The notes beneath the pieces are model-generated. The model ran no database searches and was not told the origin of the DNA. It saw only the letters and a program-made list of their open reading frames with translations. Of a DNA stretch of 38,116 bases, positions 17,208-26,402 are shown piece after piece. A program made the translations under genes and the position numbers. Source of the stretch: Flavobacteriaceae bacterium UBA5544 (GTDB lineage Bacteria > Bacteroidota > Bacteroidia > Flavobacteriales > Flavobacteriaceae); NCBI GenBank assembly GCA_002426755.1, contig DINI01000006.1:109637-147752 (forward strand). The letters run 5' to 3'. Every line of letters starts with the position of its first letter. Within the stretch, counting starts at the first letter, position 1.

Positions 17208-17989
17208 TTTGTACTGACCTTATCAGCATAATGAACTTGAAGCAATTGCGCCACGACACTAATGGCGATTTCCTTTGGTGTATCACCACCAATGTCCAAG
17301 CCAATCGGACAGACCACATTGCTCAACCCTTCTTCAATGCCCATTTCCTTGATGAGCATATTGTTGAATCGTACGCGTTTGGTTTTACTTCCAATCAATC
17401 CCAAAAATTTAGTTTCTTCTTTCAAAGCCATCGAAATAATATCGAAATCGATGGTATGGTCGTGGGTCAATACCAAGACATAAGCGTTTTCATTCCAATT
17501 GACAGCATCCTTAAAGGTTTTGAAATCATTCAATTTAACCTGATGGACATTTACATGAGATTCCAATTCCAAATTTTCAAACCAATTTTCTCTGGAATCA
17601 ATCAAATGCACTTTGAACGGTGTACCTTCCAACAAATGCACAATTTCAACACCTATATGCCCTGCGCCAAACACAAAAACTTCGGGAGATTGATTCATAG
17701 GTTCTATCATAAATTCCACTTTTCCACCACAACATTGTTCAAATTCTGGACCTAACGTATAATTCGATTCAATGATTCTATTTTCTTCGATTGCGATGAT
17801 TGCCTCCTCAATAGCTTTAAATTCCAATTTCCCGCCACCAATGGTTCCAAAAATTTTCTTGTTTTTGGTCACAATCATTCGAGAAGATAAGACACAAGGT
17901 GTTGAACCCAAGCATTTTGTCACTGTTACCAACGCTACGGCTTCTTGCTTCTGTTTAAAAACATTTAATATGTCAAGCCAATTTTCCAT
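17204..17989 (-). CDS. xdhC: XdhC/CoxI family molybdenum-cofactor insertion protein
   Basis: XdhC binds the molybdenum cofactor, supports its sulfuration and delivers it to xanthine dehydrogenase. The 261 residues show the family features: GSTPCVLSSRMIV near 29, GTIGGGKLEFKAIEEA near 48, QCCGGKVEF near 85 (conserved Cys pair), a Rossmann motif VFGAGHIGVEIV near 105, LTHDHTIDFDI near 174 and GLIGSKTKR near 196, ending with CPIGLDIGGDTPKEIA. It is the first gene of the minus-strand operon and faces the arsenosugar-type locus across a 163-base divergent gap. It lies convergent to, not in, the xdhAB operon, so cofactor insertion may be regulated separately from enzyme synthesis. Confidence 0.93.
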   Translation of the reverse strand: MENWLDILNVFKQKQEAVALVTVTKCLGSTPCVLSSRMIVTKNKKIFGTIGGGKLEFKAIEEAIIAIEENRIIESNYTLGPEFEQCCGGKVEFMIEPMNQSPEVFVFGAGHIGVEIVHLLEGTPFKVHLIDSRENWFENLELESHVNVHQVKLNDFKTFKDAVNWNENAYVLVLTHDHTIDFDIISMALKEETKFLGLIGSKTKRVRFNNMLIKEMGIEEGLSNVVCPIGLDIGGDTPKEIAISVVAQLLQVHYADKVSTK

Positions 17990-18152
17990 TGTGATGTAAA
18001 AAGTGATTAAAATTAAGATTTTTTCCGACGAAAGTCTATTGCTTATAAATTTCTATGCTTTTGGGGGAAATTCCTGTTATTTTTACAATCGCATTCCGAC
18101 TTAAAACTGTATCTTCCATTTTTTCGTAGATATAAACACTAACAAAATTATC

Positions 18153-18488
18153 ATGCAAAAAACCTATTACGACCCTGCAGACCTTAAAAAGTTTGGTAAA
18201 ATTTCTGAATGGAATGAGGAACTGGGCGGCAAATTCTTCGACTATTACAATTCCGTTTTTAAAGAAGGTAGTCTTTCAGAACGTGAAAAATCTTTGATTG
18301 CACTTGCCGTTGCCCATACCATTCAATGTCCATATTGCATCGATGCTTATACAGGCGATGGATTGCAACGCGGCATTACCAAAGAAGAAATGATGGAAGC
18401 CTTACATGTCGCAGCGGCCATCAGAGGTGGCGCATCGTTGGTGCATGGTGTGCAGATGATGAACAAGGTGAATAAATTAGAAATGTGA
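18153..18488 (+). CDS. Carboxymuconolactone decarboxylase-like protein, arsenosugar-associated peroxidase-like family
   Basis: This 111-residue protein has the all-helical AhpD/CMD fold signature SEREKSLIALAVAH followed by the redox pair Cys59 and Cys62 (CPYC). In AhpD the pair is followed by a conserved His; here the corresponding position is Tyr66. The sequence fits the family annotated as arsenosugar biosynthesis-associated peroxidase-like protein (TIGR04169, from memory), which occurs next to arsS, exactly as here. It may reduce an arsenic intermediate or protect the oxygen-sensitive pathway; neither is shown. It is the first gene of the plus-strand locus, separated from arsS by an 80-base spacer with a 7-bp periodic repeat. 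Confidence 0.85.
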   Translation: MQKTYYDPADLKKFGKISEWNEELGGKFFDYYNSVFKEGSLSEREKSLIALAVAHTIQCPYCIDAYTGDGLQRGITKEEMMEALHVAAAIRGGASLVHGVQMMNKVNKLEM

Positions 18489-18496
18489 AAAAGCTA

Positions 18497-18524
18497 GAAG
18501 TTTGAAGCTGGAAGACAGAAGCTT
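18497..18524. repeat. Heptad-phased GAAGnnn repeat (four units)
   Basis: GAAG occurs at 18497, 18504, 18511 and 18518, an exact 7-base period with variable three-base fill. The rest of the gap before arsS is T-rich and contains TTTAACTT twice. This type of spacer recurs at 27217 and 37720 with other cores. Confidence 0.65.
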
Positions 18525-18568
18525 TTACCACAACTTTTTACATTTAACTTTTAATATTTAACTTCTTA

Positions 18569-19621
18569 ATGATTAAATCCCTACATAAACGCGAGAGCGA
18601 ATTAGCAAACAGCAAACGACAAGTCGAAATTTTATCGAATGGCATTTTCCAAAAAGGAGACTTGCCAAAATTTAAGGATAAAATTGAAGAGACTGGCCAG
18701 TTTCCGCTAAAAGCTAAAAAACTTGAAATCCTTCAAATCAATGTTGGTTATATGTGCAACCAAGTTTGTGAACATTGCCACGTGGATGCTGGTCCTGACC
18801 GAAAGGAAATCATGACGCGCGAAACCATGAAACAATGTTTGGAAGTCATCAAAAATACTGGTGCACATACCTTGGATTTGACTGGTGGCGCTCCTGAAAT
18901 GAACCCCGATTTTAGATGGTTTGTGGATGAAGCGTCCATGGCGGGAATCAAGGATTTTATCGTTCGCTCAAATTTGACCATCATTCGTGCCAATAAAAAA
19001 TACCACGATTTGCCTCAATTCTTCAAGGAGCATAACGTCCATGTTATTTCTTCAATGCCCCATTGGACCAAAGGAAAAACGGACAAACAACGTGGTGATG
19101 GTGTGTTTGATAAATCAATTCAGGCATTAAAAGATTTGAATGCCATTGGTTATGGTATGCCCGACAGCGATTTACGACTGGACTTGGTTTATAACCCGTC
19201 AGGAGCATTTTTACCAGGAAATCAAGCCAGTATGGAAAAGGATTTCAAAAAAGCATTGTTGGATGATTTTGGGATTCAGTTCCATAATTTATTCGCGATT
19301 ACCAATTTACCGATTGCCCGATTTTTAGATTACTTGATTGCTTCCGAAAATTATGAAGATTATATGTATTCCTTGGTGGAAGCCTACAATCCTGCAGCGG
19401 TTAAAAATGTGATGTGTACCAATACGCTTTCTGTAAGTTGGGACGGGTATTTGTACGATTGTGATTTTAACCAGATGTTGAATTTACCCGTCAATAGCAA
19501 AGCCAAACACATTTCTGAATACAACGAAGAATTGCTGGAAGGTCGCAATATCGTGATTTCACAACATTGCTATGGCTGCACGGCTGGTGCGGGAAGTAGT
19601 TGTCAAGGAAGTGTTGCTTAA
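18569..19621 (+). CDS. arsS: Radical SAM enzyme ArsS (arsenosugar biosynthesis)
   Basis: ArsS uses a reduced [4Fe-4S] cluster and S-adenosylmethionine to join the 5'-deoxyadenosyl group to dimethylarsenite, giving a dimethylarsinoyl adenosine, the first dedicated step to arsenosugars (family knowledge). Of 350 residues, the cluster motif CxxxCxxC is at Cys63, Cys67 and Cys70 (CNQVCEHCHVDAGPDRKE). LDLTGGAPEMNPDFRW follows near residue 108, as expected for the SAM-binding GGxP-type motif. The C-terminal third carries a further conserved Cys set (VMCTNTLSVSWDG, LYDCDFNQML, HCYGCTAGAGSSCQG), which marks the ArsS/DUF3641 group. The next gene begins 3 bases after its stop. The methyltransferase ArsM is not in the window. 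Confidence 0.92.
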   Translation: MIKSLHKRESELANSKRQVEILSNGIFQKGDLPKFKDKIEETGQFPLKAKKLEILQINVGYMCNQVCEHCHVDAGPDRKEIMTRETMKQCLEVIKNTGAHTLDLTGGAPEMNPDFRWFVDEASMAGIKDFIVRSNLTIIRANKKYHDLPQFFKEHNVHVISSMPHWTKGKTDKQRGDGVFDKSIQALKDLNAIGYGMPDSDLRLDLVYNPSGAFLPGNQASMEKDFKKALLDDFGIQFHNLFAITNLPIARFLDYLIASENYEDYMYSLVEAYNPAAVKNVMCTNTLSVSWDGYLYDCDFNQMLNLPVNSKAKHISEYNEELLEGRNIVISQHCYGCTAGAGSSCQGSVA

Positions 19622-19624
19622 CAT

Positions 19625-20305
19625 ATGGAGAACGCAAAGACAGCCATATTAATTTTTGCAAATTCTGCCCAACAGGAAGCATTTCTTAAACCGTTCAAAT
19701 CGTCTGTAATTGATGAATTGAATAAAGAAACGCTCAAAAAAGTAAAGTCAACGGGGCTTCCTTATTTTATAATTTCTGAAAAAGAACAAATTGGAACTTC
19801 ATTTGCAGAACGGTTTACAAATGCCGTGCAATCAATTTATGACAAAGGTTTTTCCACTGTCATTTCTGTTGGAAATGACACTCCCCATTTAACCACTAAA
19901 AAAATACTTACAGCTGCAAACCAGCTTGAAACTGATGACGTAGTTCTCGGTCCAGCCATGGACGGCGGTTTTTATTTGATGGGATTGAAAAAGTCCCATT
20001 TCCACAAAGACACATTTCTCAACTTACCTTGGCAGACATCGCAATTATCGAAAAGATTCTTTTCTGTTCTAAATTCTCAAAATCTTCAATTTTCACTTTT
20101 GGAAGTTCTTTCCGATTTGGACACCGTTTCGGACATAAAATTGATTGTTCAAAGTAAAAAATCAATCACGTCAAAACTCAAAAAACTTCTTTTGGCTTCT
20201 ATTTCTGAAGCTGAACATCTTATTTTATACATTCTATCCCATTTTCAAAATCTGTTTGAAACCAATCACTTCAACAAAGGTTCTCCAATTTTGATTCATT
20301 GCTAA
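19625..20305 (+). CDS. Divergent DUF2064 glycosyltransferase-like protein (TIGR04282 group), copy 1
   Basis: This 226-residue protein belongs to the DUF2064 nucleotidyl/glycosyltransferase-like family found with ArsS. The core motif VVLGPAMDGGFYLMGL (about residues 104-119) and the acidic stretch VGNDTPHLT (about 82-90) are present. However, the N-terminal signature of the family, seen as GKCKTRLA in the second copy at 27909, is missing: the N-terminus reads AILIFANSAQQEAFLKPF. The C-terminal extension of roughly 50 residues is basic and then hydrophobic. It is tightly linked to arsS (3-base gap). It could be catalytically altered or a partner of copy 2. Product and acceptor are unknown. Confidence 0.75.
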   Translation: MENAKTAILIFANSAQQEAFLKPFKSSVIDELNKETLKKVKSTGLPYFIISEKEQIGTSFAERFTNAVQSIYDKGFSTVISVGNDTPHLTTKKILTAANQLETDDVVLGPAMDGGFYLMGLKKSHFHKDTFLNLPWQTSQLSKRFFSVLNSQNLQFSLLEVLSDLDTVSDIKLIVQSKKSITSKLKKLLLASISEAEHLILYILSHFQNLFETNHFNKGSPILIHC

Positions 20306-20336
20306 TCATTCGAAAAATATCCATGTCTGGTGTTTT

Positions 20337-20371
20337 TCACTCTTTCTGAAGTAACTATCAGAGTGATTTTT
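20337..20371 (+). terminator. Hairpin plus T-run in the leader of the susC-like gene
   Basis: TCACTCT (20337-20343) pairs with AGAGTGA (20360-20366), followed directly by five T. An alternative shorter stem TCTGA/TCAGA lies inside the loop. It may end the arsS transcript or attenuate expression of the SusC-like gene, which starts 24 bases later. No clear promoter consensus was found in this 89-base gap. Confidence 0.5.
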
Positions 20372-20394
20372 ATTAACTAATGAATTAAAATTTT

Positions 20395-23300
20395 ATGAAG
20401 CAAATCTATGTTGTTGCGTTGCTATTATATTCATGTTTTAGCCTTGCACAGACCACCATCACAGGAACCGTAACCAGTTCTGAAGATGGTCAACCACTGG
20501 CTTTTGTAAATGTCGTTGCTTCGAGTGGAGCTTCGACAAATACGGACGCAGAAGGAAATTACACTATTAAAATAGTATCTATTGAAGATAAAATCCAATT
20601 CTCTTATGTTGGATTTACAACACAAAGCATTATCGTTGGCAATCGAACGGTTCTCAATGTAGAACTAAAGGAATCGCTCACCAATTTAAATGAAGTTGTC
20701 GTGACAGCGTTGGGTTTGGAACGTGAAACCAAAGAATTGGGCTACGCAGTTCAGTCCATTCAATCGAAAGAAGTAACGGAAGTAAAAACTGTGAATTTCT
20801 TGGATAATTTATCTGGAAAATTAGCAGGAGTTACGGTGACTCAAGGCGCAACAGGTGTTGGGTCGTCTTCAAAAATCACGATTCGTGGTGAAGCATCCTT
20901 TTCAAACAATAATCCACTGTTTGTGGTGGATGGCGTTCCCATCAATAATGAAACGGTTTTTCCTACGACCAATGAAGCCGCAGCAGGTTTTCAAGAAATT
21001 GATTTCGGGAATGGTGCCATGGAAGTCAATCCTGATGATATTGAATCTGTAACCGTCCTGAAAGGTCCCAGTGCTGCCGCCCTTTATGGAACGCGCGCAT
21101 CGAATGGTGTTATTGTTATTAAAACAAAGGATGGTAGCAAAGCAAAAGGGTTGGGTATTAGTTTTAATTCGTCTTTGTTTGTCGACACAGCGTTTCGATT
21201 GCCAAAATTTCAAAACGAATATGGCCAGGGAAATTCTGGTCAGTTTGAATATGTGGACGGACTTGGTGGCGGTACCAACGACCTTATCAGCTATTCTTGG
21301 GGCCCGCGTTTGGATACCGGTCTGTTGATTCCACAATATGACAGTCCTGTGGTTTTGCCAGACGGAACCATCGTTCGTGGCGCCGATACAGCTCTTTACA
21401 GTGGCTTGGACATCACTCCTACACCATTTGTATCACATCCCGATAATTTGAAGGATTTTTATAAAACTGGAATTACCACGATAAATAATCTATCGATTTC
21501 CAATGGATTTGATACAGGTAATTACCGATTATCGTTCACCGATTTAAGAAGTGAATCGATTATTCCTGGCGTGAATTTGGATAGACAAACGGTTGCCGCA
21601 AATCTTAATTTTGAACCAACTGAAAAAACCGAATTTACATCTTCCATCAGCTATGTCAATTCTTCAAGCGACAATAGACCTAGCAATGGTTACGGAAGTG
21701 AAAATGTCAATTATGCTTTGGTAGCTTGGGGCCCACGTTCTTTGAACATTGAAAATATGAAGAACTATTGGCAGCCTGGTTTGGAAAATATCCAGCAATT
21801 TTCATTCAACTATACCTATTTTGACAATCCATATTTTACTTTATTGGAAAACAGAAATTCCTTTGAACGCGACCGAATCTTTGGAAATATTTCCGTGAAA
21901 CAAAGTTTCACAGACAATTTCAGTATTACGCTTCGTTCGGGAATGGATTATTCCAGTGAAAAGCGGCAATTCAGACGTCATTATAGCAGCAATCGCTTTA
22001 AAAACGGTGCGTATGGAGAGCACGATGTTTTATATCGTGAAGTGAACACGGATTTTCTCATCAATTACAATAATCTGTTTGGCAATTTTTCTTTTGATGT
22101 GTCTTTTGGAGGCAATCGTTTGGACCAAACAGCTTCCACGAAACAGTCGCAAACCACGAGTTTGGCACAACCGGGAATCTTCAATTTGAACAATGCTGCT
22201 TCCCCAATTGAAGTCTATCAATTTGATTCCAAAAAGCGCATCAACTCCATTTATGGATTGGCAAAATTTGGATATAAAAACTTTTTATACTTGGATATCA
22301 CAGGCAGAAATGACTGGTCGAGCGCCTTGGCTACGCCATTTTCTGTAGATGGAACGTCGTTCTTCTATCCTTCTGCTTCGGCAAGTTTTATAGTATCAAA
22401 CGTCACTCAATTACCTGAAGTGTTTTCGTTTGCAAAATTAAGAGCGAGTATTGCCCAAGTGGGTAATGATACGAGTCCGTATCAGACTTCTGGAGCGTTT
22501 GTTTCGCAAACACCATTCAATGGTCAACCAACATTTAGTGACCAAAATTTTATTCCGAATGCCAATTTAAAACCAGAGCAAACCACGTCCTACGAATTTG
22601 GGGCTGACGTTCGTTTTTTTAAGGATAGATTGAATTTTGATGTGACCTATTACAATGCCACAACCAAAGACCAAATCATTTCCTTGCCCATTGCCATTTC
22701 TTCAGGCTACAATCAACAAGTCGTGAATGGCGGAAAAGTGAAAACGCAAGGAGCAGAAATTGTCATGGGAATCATTCCAATTCGAACAGAAAATTTTACA
22801 TGGAACAGCAGTTTCAATTTCAGTACAAATCGTTCAACCATTGAAGAATTGCCACAGGCGGATGGAAGACTGACGCTGGCTTACAGCAGGATTTACGATA
22901 GTGCCAATCAAACCGTTTGGTTTCAGGTGGAAGAAGGTGGTCGTGTCGGCGATATTTACGGAACGGGATATTTGAAAAATGACAATGGTGATTTTATTAT
23001 TGATGCCAATGGAAATTATATTGCAGACAACACCTTGAAGAAAATAGGCAATTACAATCCTGATTTTATTTTAGGCTGGAACAACTCTTTTAACTACAAA
23101 AATTGGAATTTGGGATTTTTGTTTGATTGGCGGCAAGGTGGCGAATTTGTCTCACGCACACGAGCTTTGGCAACAGTCGGTGGACAACTAGAGGAAACGT
23201 CCTATCGACCAGAAGAAGGCATCGTGGCACAAGGTGTTGTGAACACAGGAACTCCAGAAAATCCAGTCTATGTACCAAACACAACTGCTATTTCAGCAGA

Positions 23301-23607
23301 AAGTTATTACAGGCAATTTTATGATAGAAATCATGAGGAAAATAACACCTATGACGCTTCTTATTTGAAATTGCGCCAGTTTTCAATTGGATATTCTCTA
23401 AATCTCAAAGATGGCTTTCTAGGCCTGAAAGAAGGTGCCAATGTAGATTTCTCTATCATGGGAAACAATCTATTTGTCATTACCGAAAATCCGCATGTGG
23501 ACCCAGAGCAACTGGCCGTTCAAGGCAGTGGATTTGTGAGCGGCGTGGAAGATATGAGTTATGCGACCACTCGAAGCATCGGATTTAAAGTTGGGGTTAA
23601 TTTCTAA
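20395..23607 (+). CDS. SusC/RagA-like TonB-dependent outer-membrane receptor
   Basis: This 1070-residue receptor imports a nutrient across the outer membrane with energy from TonB. A signal peptide (MKQIYVVALLLYSCFSLAQ) is followed by a carboxypeptidase-regulatory-like domain at about residues 21-95 (ITGTVTSSEDGQPLAFVNV, YVGFTTQSI), a TonB-box/SusC signature NEVVVTALG near 98-106, a plug domain at about 115-250 (LAGVTVTQG, ITIRGEASFSNNNPLFVVDG, VTVLKGPSAAALYGTRASNG) and a 22-stranded-type barrel ending IGFKVGVNF. The SusD-like partner gene starts 11 bases downstream. Lying between arsS-linked genes, it may carry an arsenosugar, a nucleoside or a sugar precursor, but the sequence does not reveal the ligand. 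Confidence 0.93.
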   Translation: MKQIYVVALLLYSCFSLAQTTITGTVTSSEDGQPLAFVNVVASSGASTNTDAEGNYTIKIVSIEDKIQFSYVGFTTQSIIVGNRTVLNVELKESLTNLNEVVVTALGLERETKELGYAVQSIQSKEVTEVKTVNFLDNLSGKLAGVTVTQGATGVGSSSKITIRGEASFSNNNPLFVVDGVPINNETVFPTTNEAAAGFQEIDFGNGAMEVNPDDIESVTVLKGPSAAALYGTRASNGVIVIKTKDGSKAKGLGISFNSSLFVDTAFRLPKFQNEYGQGNSGQFEYVDGLGGGTNDLISYSWGPRLDTGLLIPQYDSPVVLPDGTIVRGADTALYSGLDITPTPFVSHPDNLKDFYKTGITTINNLSISNGFDTGNYRLSFTDLRSESIIPGVNLDRQTVAANLNFEPTEKTEFTSSISYVNSSSDNRPSNGYGSENVNYALVAWGPRSLNIENMKNYWQPGLENIQQFSFNYTYFDNPYFTLLENRNSFERDRIFGNISVKQSFTDNFSITLRSGMDYSSEKRQFRRHYSSNRFKNGAYGEHDVLYREVNTDFLINYNNLFGNFSFDVSFGGNRLDQTASTKQSQTTSLAQPGIFNLNNAASPIEVYQFDSKKRINSIYGLAKFGYKNFLYLDITGRNDWSSALATPFSVDGTSFFYPSASASFIVSNVTQLPEVFSFAKLRASIAQVGNDTSPYQTSGAFVSQTPFNGQPTFSDQNFIPNANLKPEQTTSYEFGADVRFFKDRLNFDVTYYNATTKDQIISLPIAISSGYNQQVVNGGKVKTQGAEIVMGIIPIRTENFTWNSSFNFSTNRSTIEELPQADGRLTLAYSRIYDSANQTVWFQVEEGGRVGDIYGTGYLKNDNGDFIIDANGNYIADNTLKKIGNYNPDFILGWNNSFNYKNWNLGFLFDWRQGGEFVSRTRALATVGGQLEETSYRPEEGIVAQGVVNTGTPENPVYVPNTTAISAESYYRQFYDRNHEENNTYDASYLKLRQFSIGYSLNLKDGFLGLKEGANVDFSIMGNNLFVITENPHVDPEQLAVQGSGFVSGVEDMSYATTRSIGFKVGVNF

Positions 23608-23618
23608 AATTCAAAAAC

Positions 23619-25061
23619 ATGAAAAACACATTCTATATAATCACATGCATCAGTCTGCTTTTAGCGACCAGCTGCACAAAGGATTTTGAAGACATTAACA
23701 CCAATCCAAATGCACCTAATTCGGTCCAACCGAGTTTGCTGCTGCGACAGGTAATTTACAATTTTGGTGACGAAATGAGTTATGAAGGTTTTGTGGCAGG
23801 TGATTTGTTGTCACAGCACAGAACTGCGATTGATTTCAATTTATTTGATAGACACGCCCTAAAATCACCGCAACTTGGTGGAAATCCATGGCCGATTTTC
23901 TATACCAATTTACGTGACAATGAAATTATCTTGAACCAATCAAGAAGCATTCAAACCTATAAAGTATATGAAGGTCCAGCCCTGATTTTAAAGGCTTACA
24001 TGGCTGGTGGCTTGACAGATTTGTTTGGTGATGTGCCCTATTTTGAAGCTTTTAATGGCGTCAATGGAACGGTGACTCCTGCGTACGACAGTCAAGAAGA
24101 TATTTATCTGGCGGAAGGTGGTATTTTGGACAATTTGGATAAAGGCATTGCGGCCATCAACTCATATAATGATGCCATTCCCTTGGAAGGAGATATATTA
24201 TACAATGGTGACTTGCAGGCTTGGGTAAAATTTGCAAATTCATTGAAAATCAAACATTTGTTAAGGATTTCAAATCAAATTGATGTATCGGCACAATTGC
24301 AAGCCATCTATGATTCTGGCAATTATATCACGACTAATTCTCAAAATGCCATTTTTAATTTTACAAATACCGAACCGAACAATTTCCGTTTGGCGCAACT
24401 CCGGATTGGTGATTTCAACAATTTCGTCTTATCCGAAACGATGGAAGATATTTTGGTTGACTTGAACGATTCCAGAATCGGAAGATTTTTTAGACCGTTT
24501 GCAAATTCAACATCGGGTGACTTCAATGGATTGCTGAATGGCATCGACGCCTCGCAAACATCTATCGCCTTATCCGATTATTCGGTAGCAGGAACGGCTT
24601 TTAGAGAAGATACCTCAACATTGGATGCCAATTTTATAACCGCTTGGGAAGTGAAATTTGCTTTAGCAGAAGCAGCAGCCATAAATTTAATCACAGCTGA
24701 TGCTCAAAATCTTTATGAAACAGGCGTTGCACAAGCTTTCGAATATTGGAACACTACTTTGCCTGTGGATTACCTAACAGGACCAGCAGCTTACAACGCT
24801 CCAGGAACAACTCCAGTTCAGCAAATCATTACACAAAAATGGATTGCAAATCTCATCAATAGTTACGAAGGTTGGGTGGAATACAGACGCACAGGTTTCC
24901 CAGAATTGCGAACCATTTCGGCAAGTTTGAATGAGAATTTGATTCCAGTAAGAATGCCTTATCCTGCGGAGGAAGAAGCGTTGAATGCTGAAAATTACAA
25001 CACGGCTGCAGCGGCCACAAATGGAAATAGTATTAATGCACCAGTGTGGTGGGATGAGTAG
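23619..25061 (+). CDS. SusD/RagB-like substrate-binding outer-membrane lipoprotein
   Basis: This 480-residue lipoprotein is the lid-like binding partner of the SusC-like channel encoded just upstream. The signal ends with lipobox ATSC (Cys19), then KDFEDINTNPNAPNS, a start typical of the SusD-like_2 group. The body is alpha-helical with TPR-like features (YKVYEGPALILKAYMAGGLTDLFGDVPYFEAF near 107-138; WVKFANSLKIKHLLRIS near 200) and ends with WIANLINSYEGWVEYRRTGFP near 408 and VRMPYPAEEEALNAENY, both typical of the family. The symporter gene begins 6 bases after its stop. Its ligand is unknown; the surrounding arsS-type genes are the only clue. Confidence 0.92.
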   Translation: MKNTFYIITCISLLLATSCTKDFEDINTNPNAPNSVQPSLLLRQVIYNFGDEMSYEGFVAGDLLSQHRTAIDFNLFDRHALKSPQLGGNPWPIFYTNLRDNEIILNQSRSIQTYKVYEGPALILKAYMAGGLTDLFGDVPYFEAFNGVNGTVTPAYDSQEDIYLAEGGILDNLDKGIAAINSYNDAIPLEGDILYNGDLQAWVKFANSLKIKHLLRISNQIDVSAQLQAIYDSGNYITTNSQNAIFNFTNTEPNNFRLAQLRIGDFNNFVLSETMEDILVDLNDSRIGRFFRPFANSTSGDFNGLLNGIDASQTSIALSDYSVAGTAFREDTSTLDANFITAWEVKFALAEAAAINLITADAQNLYETGVAQAFEYWNTTLPVDYLTGPAAYNAPGTTPVQQIITQKWIANLINSYEGWVEYRRTGFPELRTISASLNENLIPVRMPYPAEEEALNAENYNTAAAATNGNSINAPVWWDE

Positions 25062-25067
25062 ATAAAA

Positions 25068-26402
25068 ATGGATGTAATCAACTGGCAATGGGCATTAATC
25101 ATCGGTTCGAGTGTGATACTTTTTATCATATCGCCCTATGCGAAATCGCCTAACCAATTTTTTAGAGCTACAAAACTCAACAAAAAACCCAATGCTTTCG
25201 TATTGACAGGAAGCCTCATCATTTCATGGATTTTTGCCAAAAGCATCACCAATGCTGCTAACCTCGGTTTGGATTTTGGAATTGTCGGTGGAATTGCCTA
25301 TGCTGGTTATTATCTCTCGTTTGCTGTTGCCGGAATTATCATTTACAGAATGCGAAAATATGGAGGCTTTAAAAGCATCCATCAGTTTTTGACAAGCAAA
25401 TTTGGTCGTAGTGCGATGGTATTATTTTCAATTTTGATATCCATTCGCTTGTTCAACGAGGTTTGGAGCAACACTACGGTTATTGGCACCTATTTTGGTC
25501 CACAAGGGAGCGAGTCATTTTATTGGGCGATTATTGTTTTTACATTTTTGACCTTGGCATATGCCATGAAAGGCGGTTTGAGCAGTTCAATTTTTACGGA
25601 TGTGATTCAGATGGGATTATTTTCAGTCTTGTTAGGTGTCATCCTTTGGAGTATTTTTACCAAAGATGATTTTACTATTAAAGAAGCCGCAACTTCCGGC
25701 ACTTGGAGTTTTGAATTGGGATTGAATCTATTTTTTGCCGCGATTATCCAATCATTTAGTTATCCATTCCATGACCCCGTGTTGACGGATAGAGGTTTTA
25801 TCAGTTCACCAAAGGTCACGTTAAAAAGTTTTATGTGGGCAAGTGTTCTCGGTGGGTTATGTATTATCTTATTCAGCATCATAGGCGTGTATGCACAAAG
25901 CAAAGGAATGGTCGGGCAAGCCGCCGTGGAGGTTGGAAAGGCATTTGGAGTGGTGATTTTATTGGTCATCAATTTTATCATGATTACGTCAGCCGCCTCG
26001 ACCCTGGATTCTACTTTTTCATCCTTTTCAAAGTTGCTATCCATTGATTTAAAAATGGGAAAAGATATATCATTAGGTCGTGCCTCTATGGCAGCCGTGG
26101 CGATTTTGGGTACATTACCGATTTTGTTGGATGCCGAAATATTATCAGCCACCACCATTTCTGGAACCATGGTCATTGGTTTGACGCCGGTTTTTATATT
26201 TTGGAATATGGAAGTGCCAAAAATAAGTTTTCACTTAAGCGTTATTTGTGGATTGATTTTTGGTTTTCTTTTGGTCTTTGAACTATTTCCGAAAGCGCTC
26301 ATTTTTACGAATGGCAAATACGCTGACCTACTTTGGGTCAATGTTTTTGGAATCACAAGTTGTATGATTTTATATGTAATACCCAAATGGATAAAAAGAT
26401 AA
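25068..26402 (+). CDS. Sodium:solute symporter (SSS family)
   Basis: This inner-membrane transporter has 444 residues, somewhat short for the family, with about eleven to twelve hydrophobic helices. The family pattern YAMKGGLSSSIFTDVIQMG (near residues 166-184) is present, as is the segment ITSAASTLDSTFSSFSKLLSIDL near 306-328, which matches the conserved Ser/Thr-rich sodium-site region of SSS proteins. Its start follows the SusD-like gene by 6 bases and its end overlaps the next gene by 16 bases, so the outer-membrane receptor, the binding lipoprotein and this permease form one uptake unit for the same, unknown, solute. Coupling to sodium is inferred from the family. Confidence 0.88.
   Translation: MDVINWQWALIIGSSVILFIISPYAKSPNQFFRATKLNKKPNAFVLTGSLIISWIFAKSITNAANLGLDFGIVGGIAYAGYYLSFAVAGIIIYRMRKYGGFKSIHQFLTSKFGRSAMVLFSILISIRLFNEVWSNTTVIGTYFGPQGSESFYWAIIVFTFLTLAYAMKGGLSSSIFTDVIQMGLFSVLLGVILWSIFTKDDFTIKEAATSGTWSFELGLNLFFAAIIQSFSYPFHDPVLTDRGFISSPKVTLKSFMWASVLGGLCIILFSIIGVYAQSKGMVGQAAVEVGKAFGVVILLVINFIMITSAASTLDSTFSSFSKLLSIDLKMGKDISLGRASMAAVAILGTLPILLDAEILSATTISGTMVIGLTPVFIFWNMEVPKISFHLSVICGLIFGFLLVFELFPKALIFTNGKYADLLWVNVFGITSCMILYVIPKWIKR

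Noticed and set aside
17168..17755. A 195-codon open frame on the plus strand antisense to xdhC
   Set aside because: XdhC on the minus strand has all family motifs across the same bases; the antisense frame has no recognisable features and is a shadow.
17990..18152. Promoter for the arsenosugar-type locus
   Set aside because: TAAATTTC and TATTTTTA are each one base off the -7 consensus and neither has a TTTG at the right distance, so no site is called.
26333..26386. Upstream start for the phosphoesterase-fold protein
   Set aside because: The 18 extra residues lie inside the symporter gene and do not fit the family; the ATG at 26387 is preferred.
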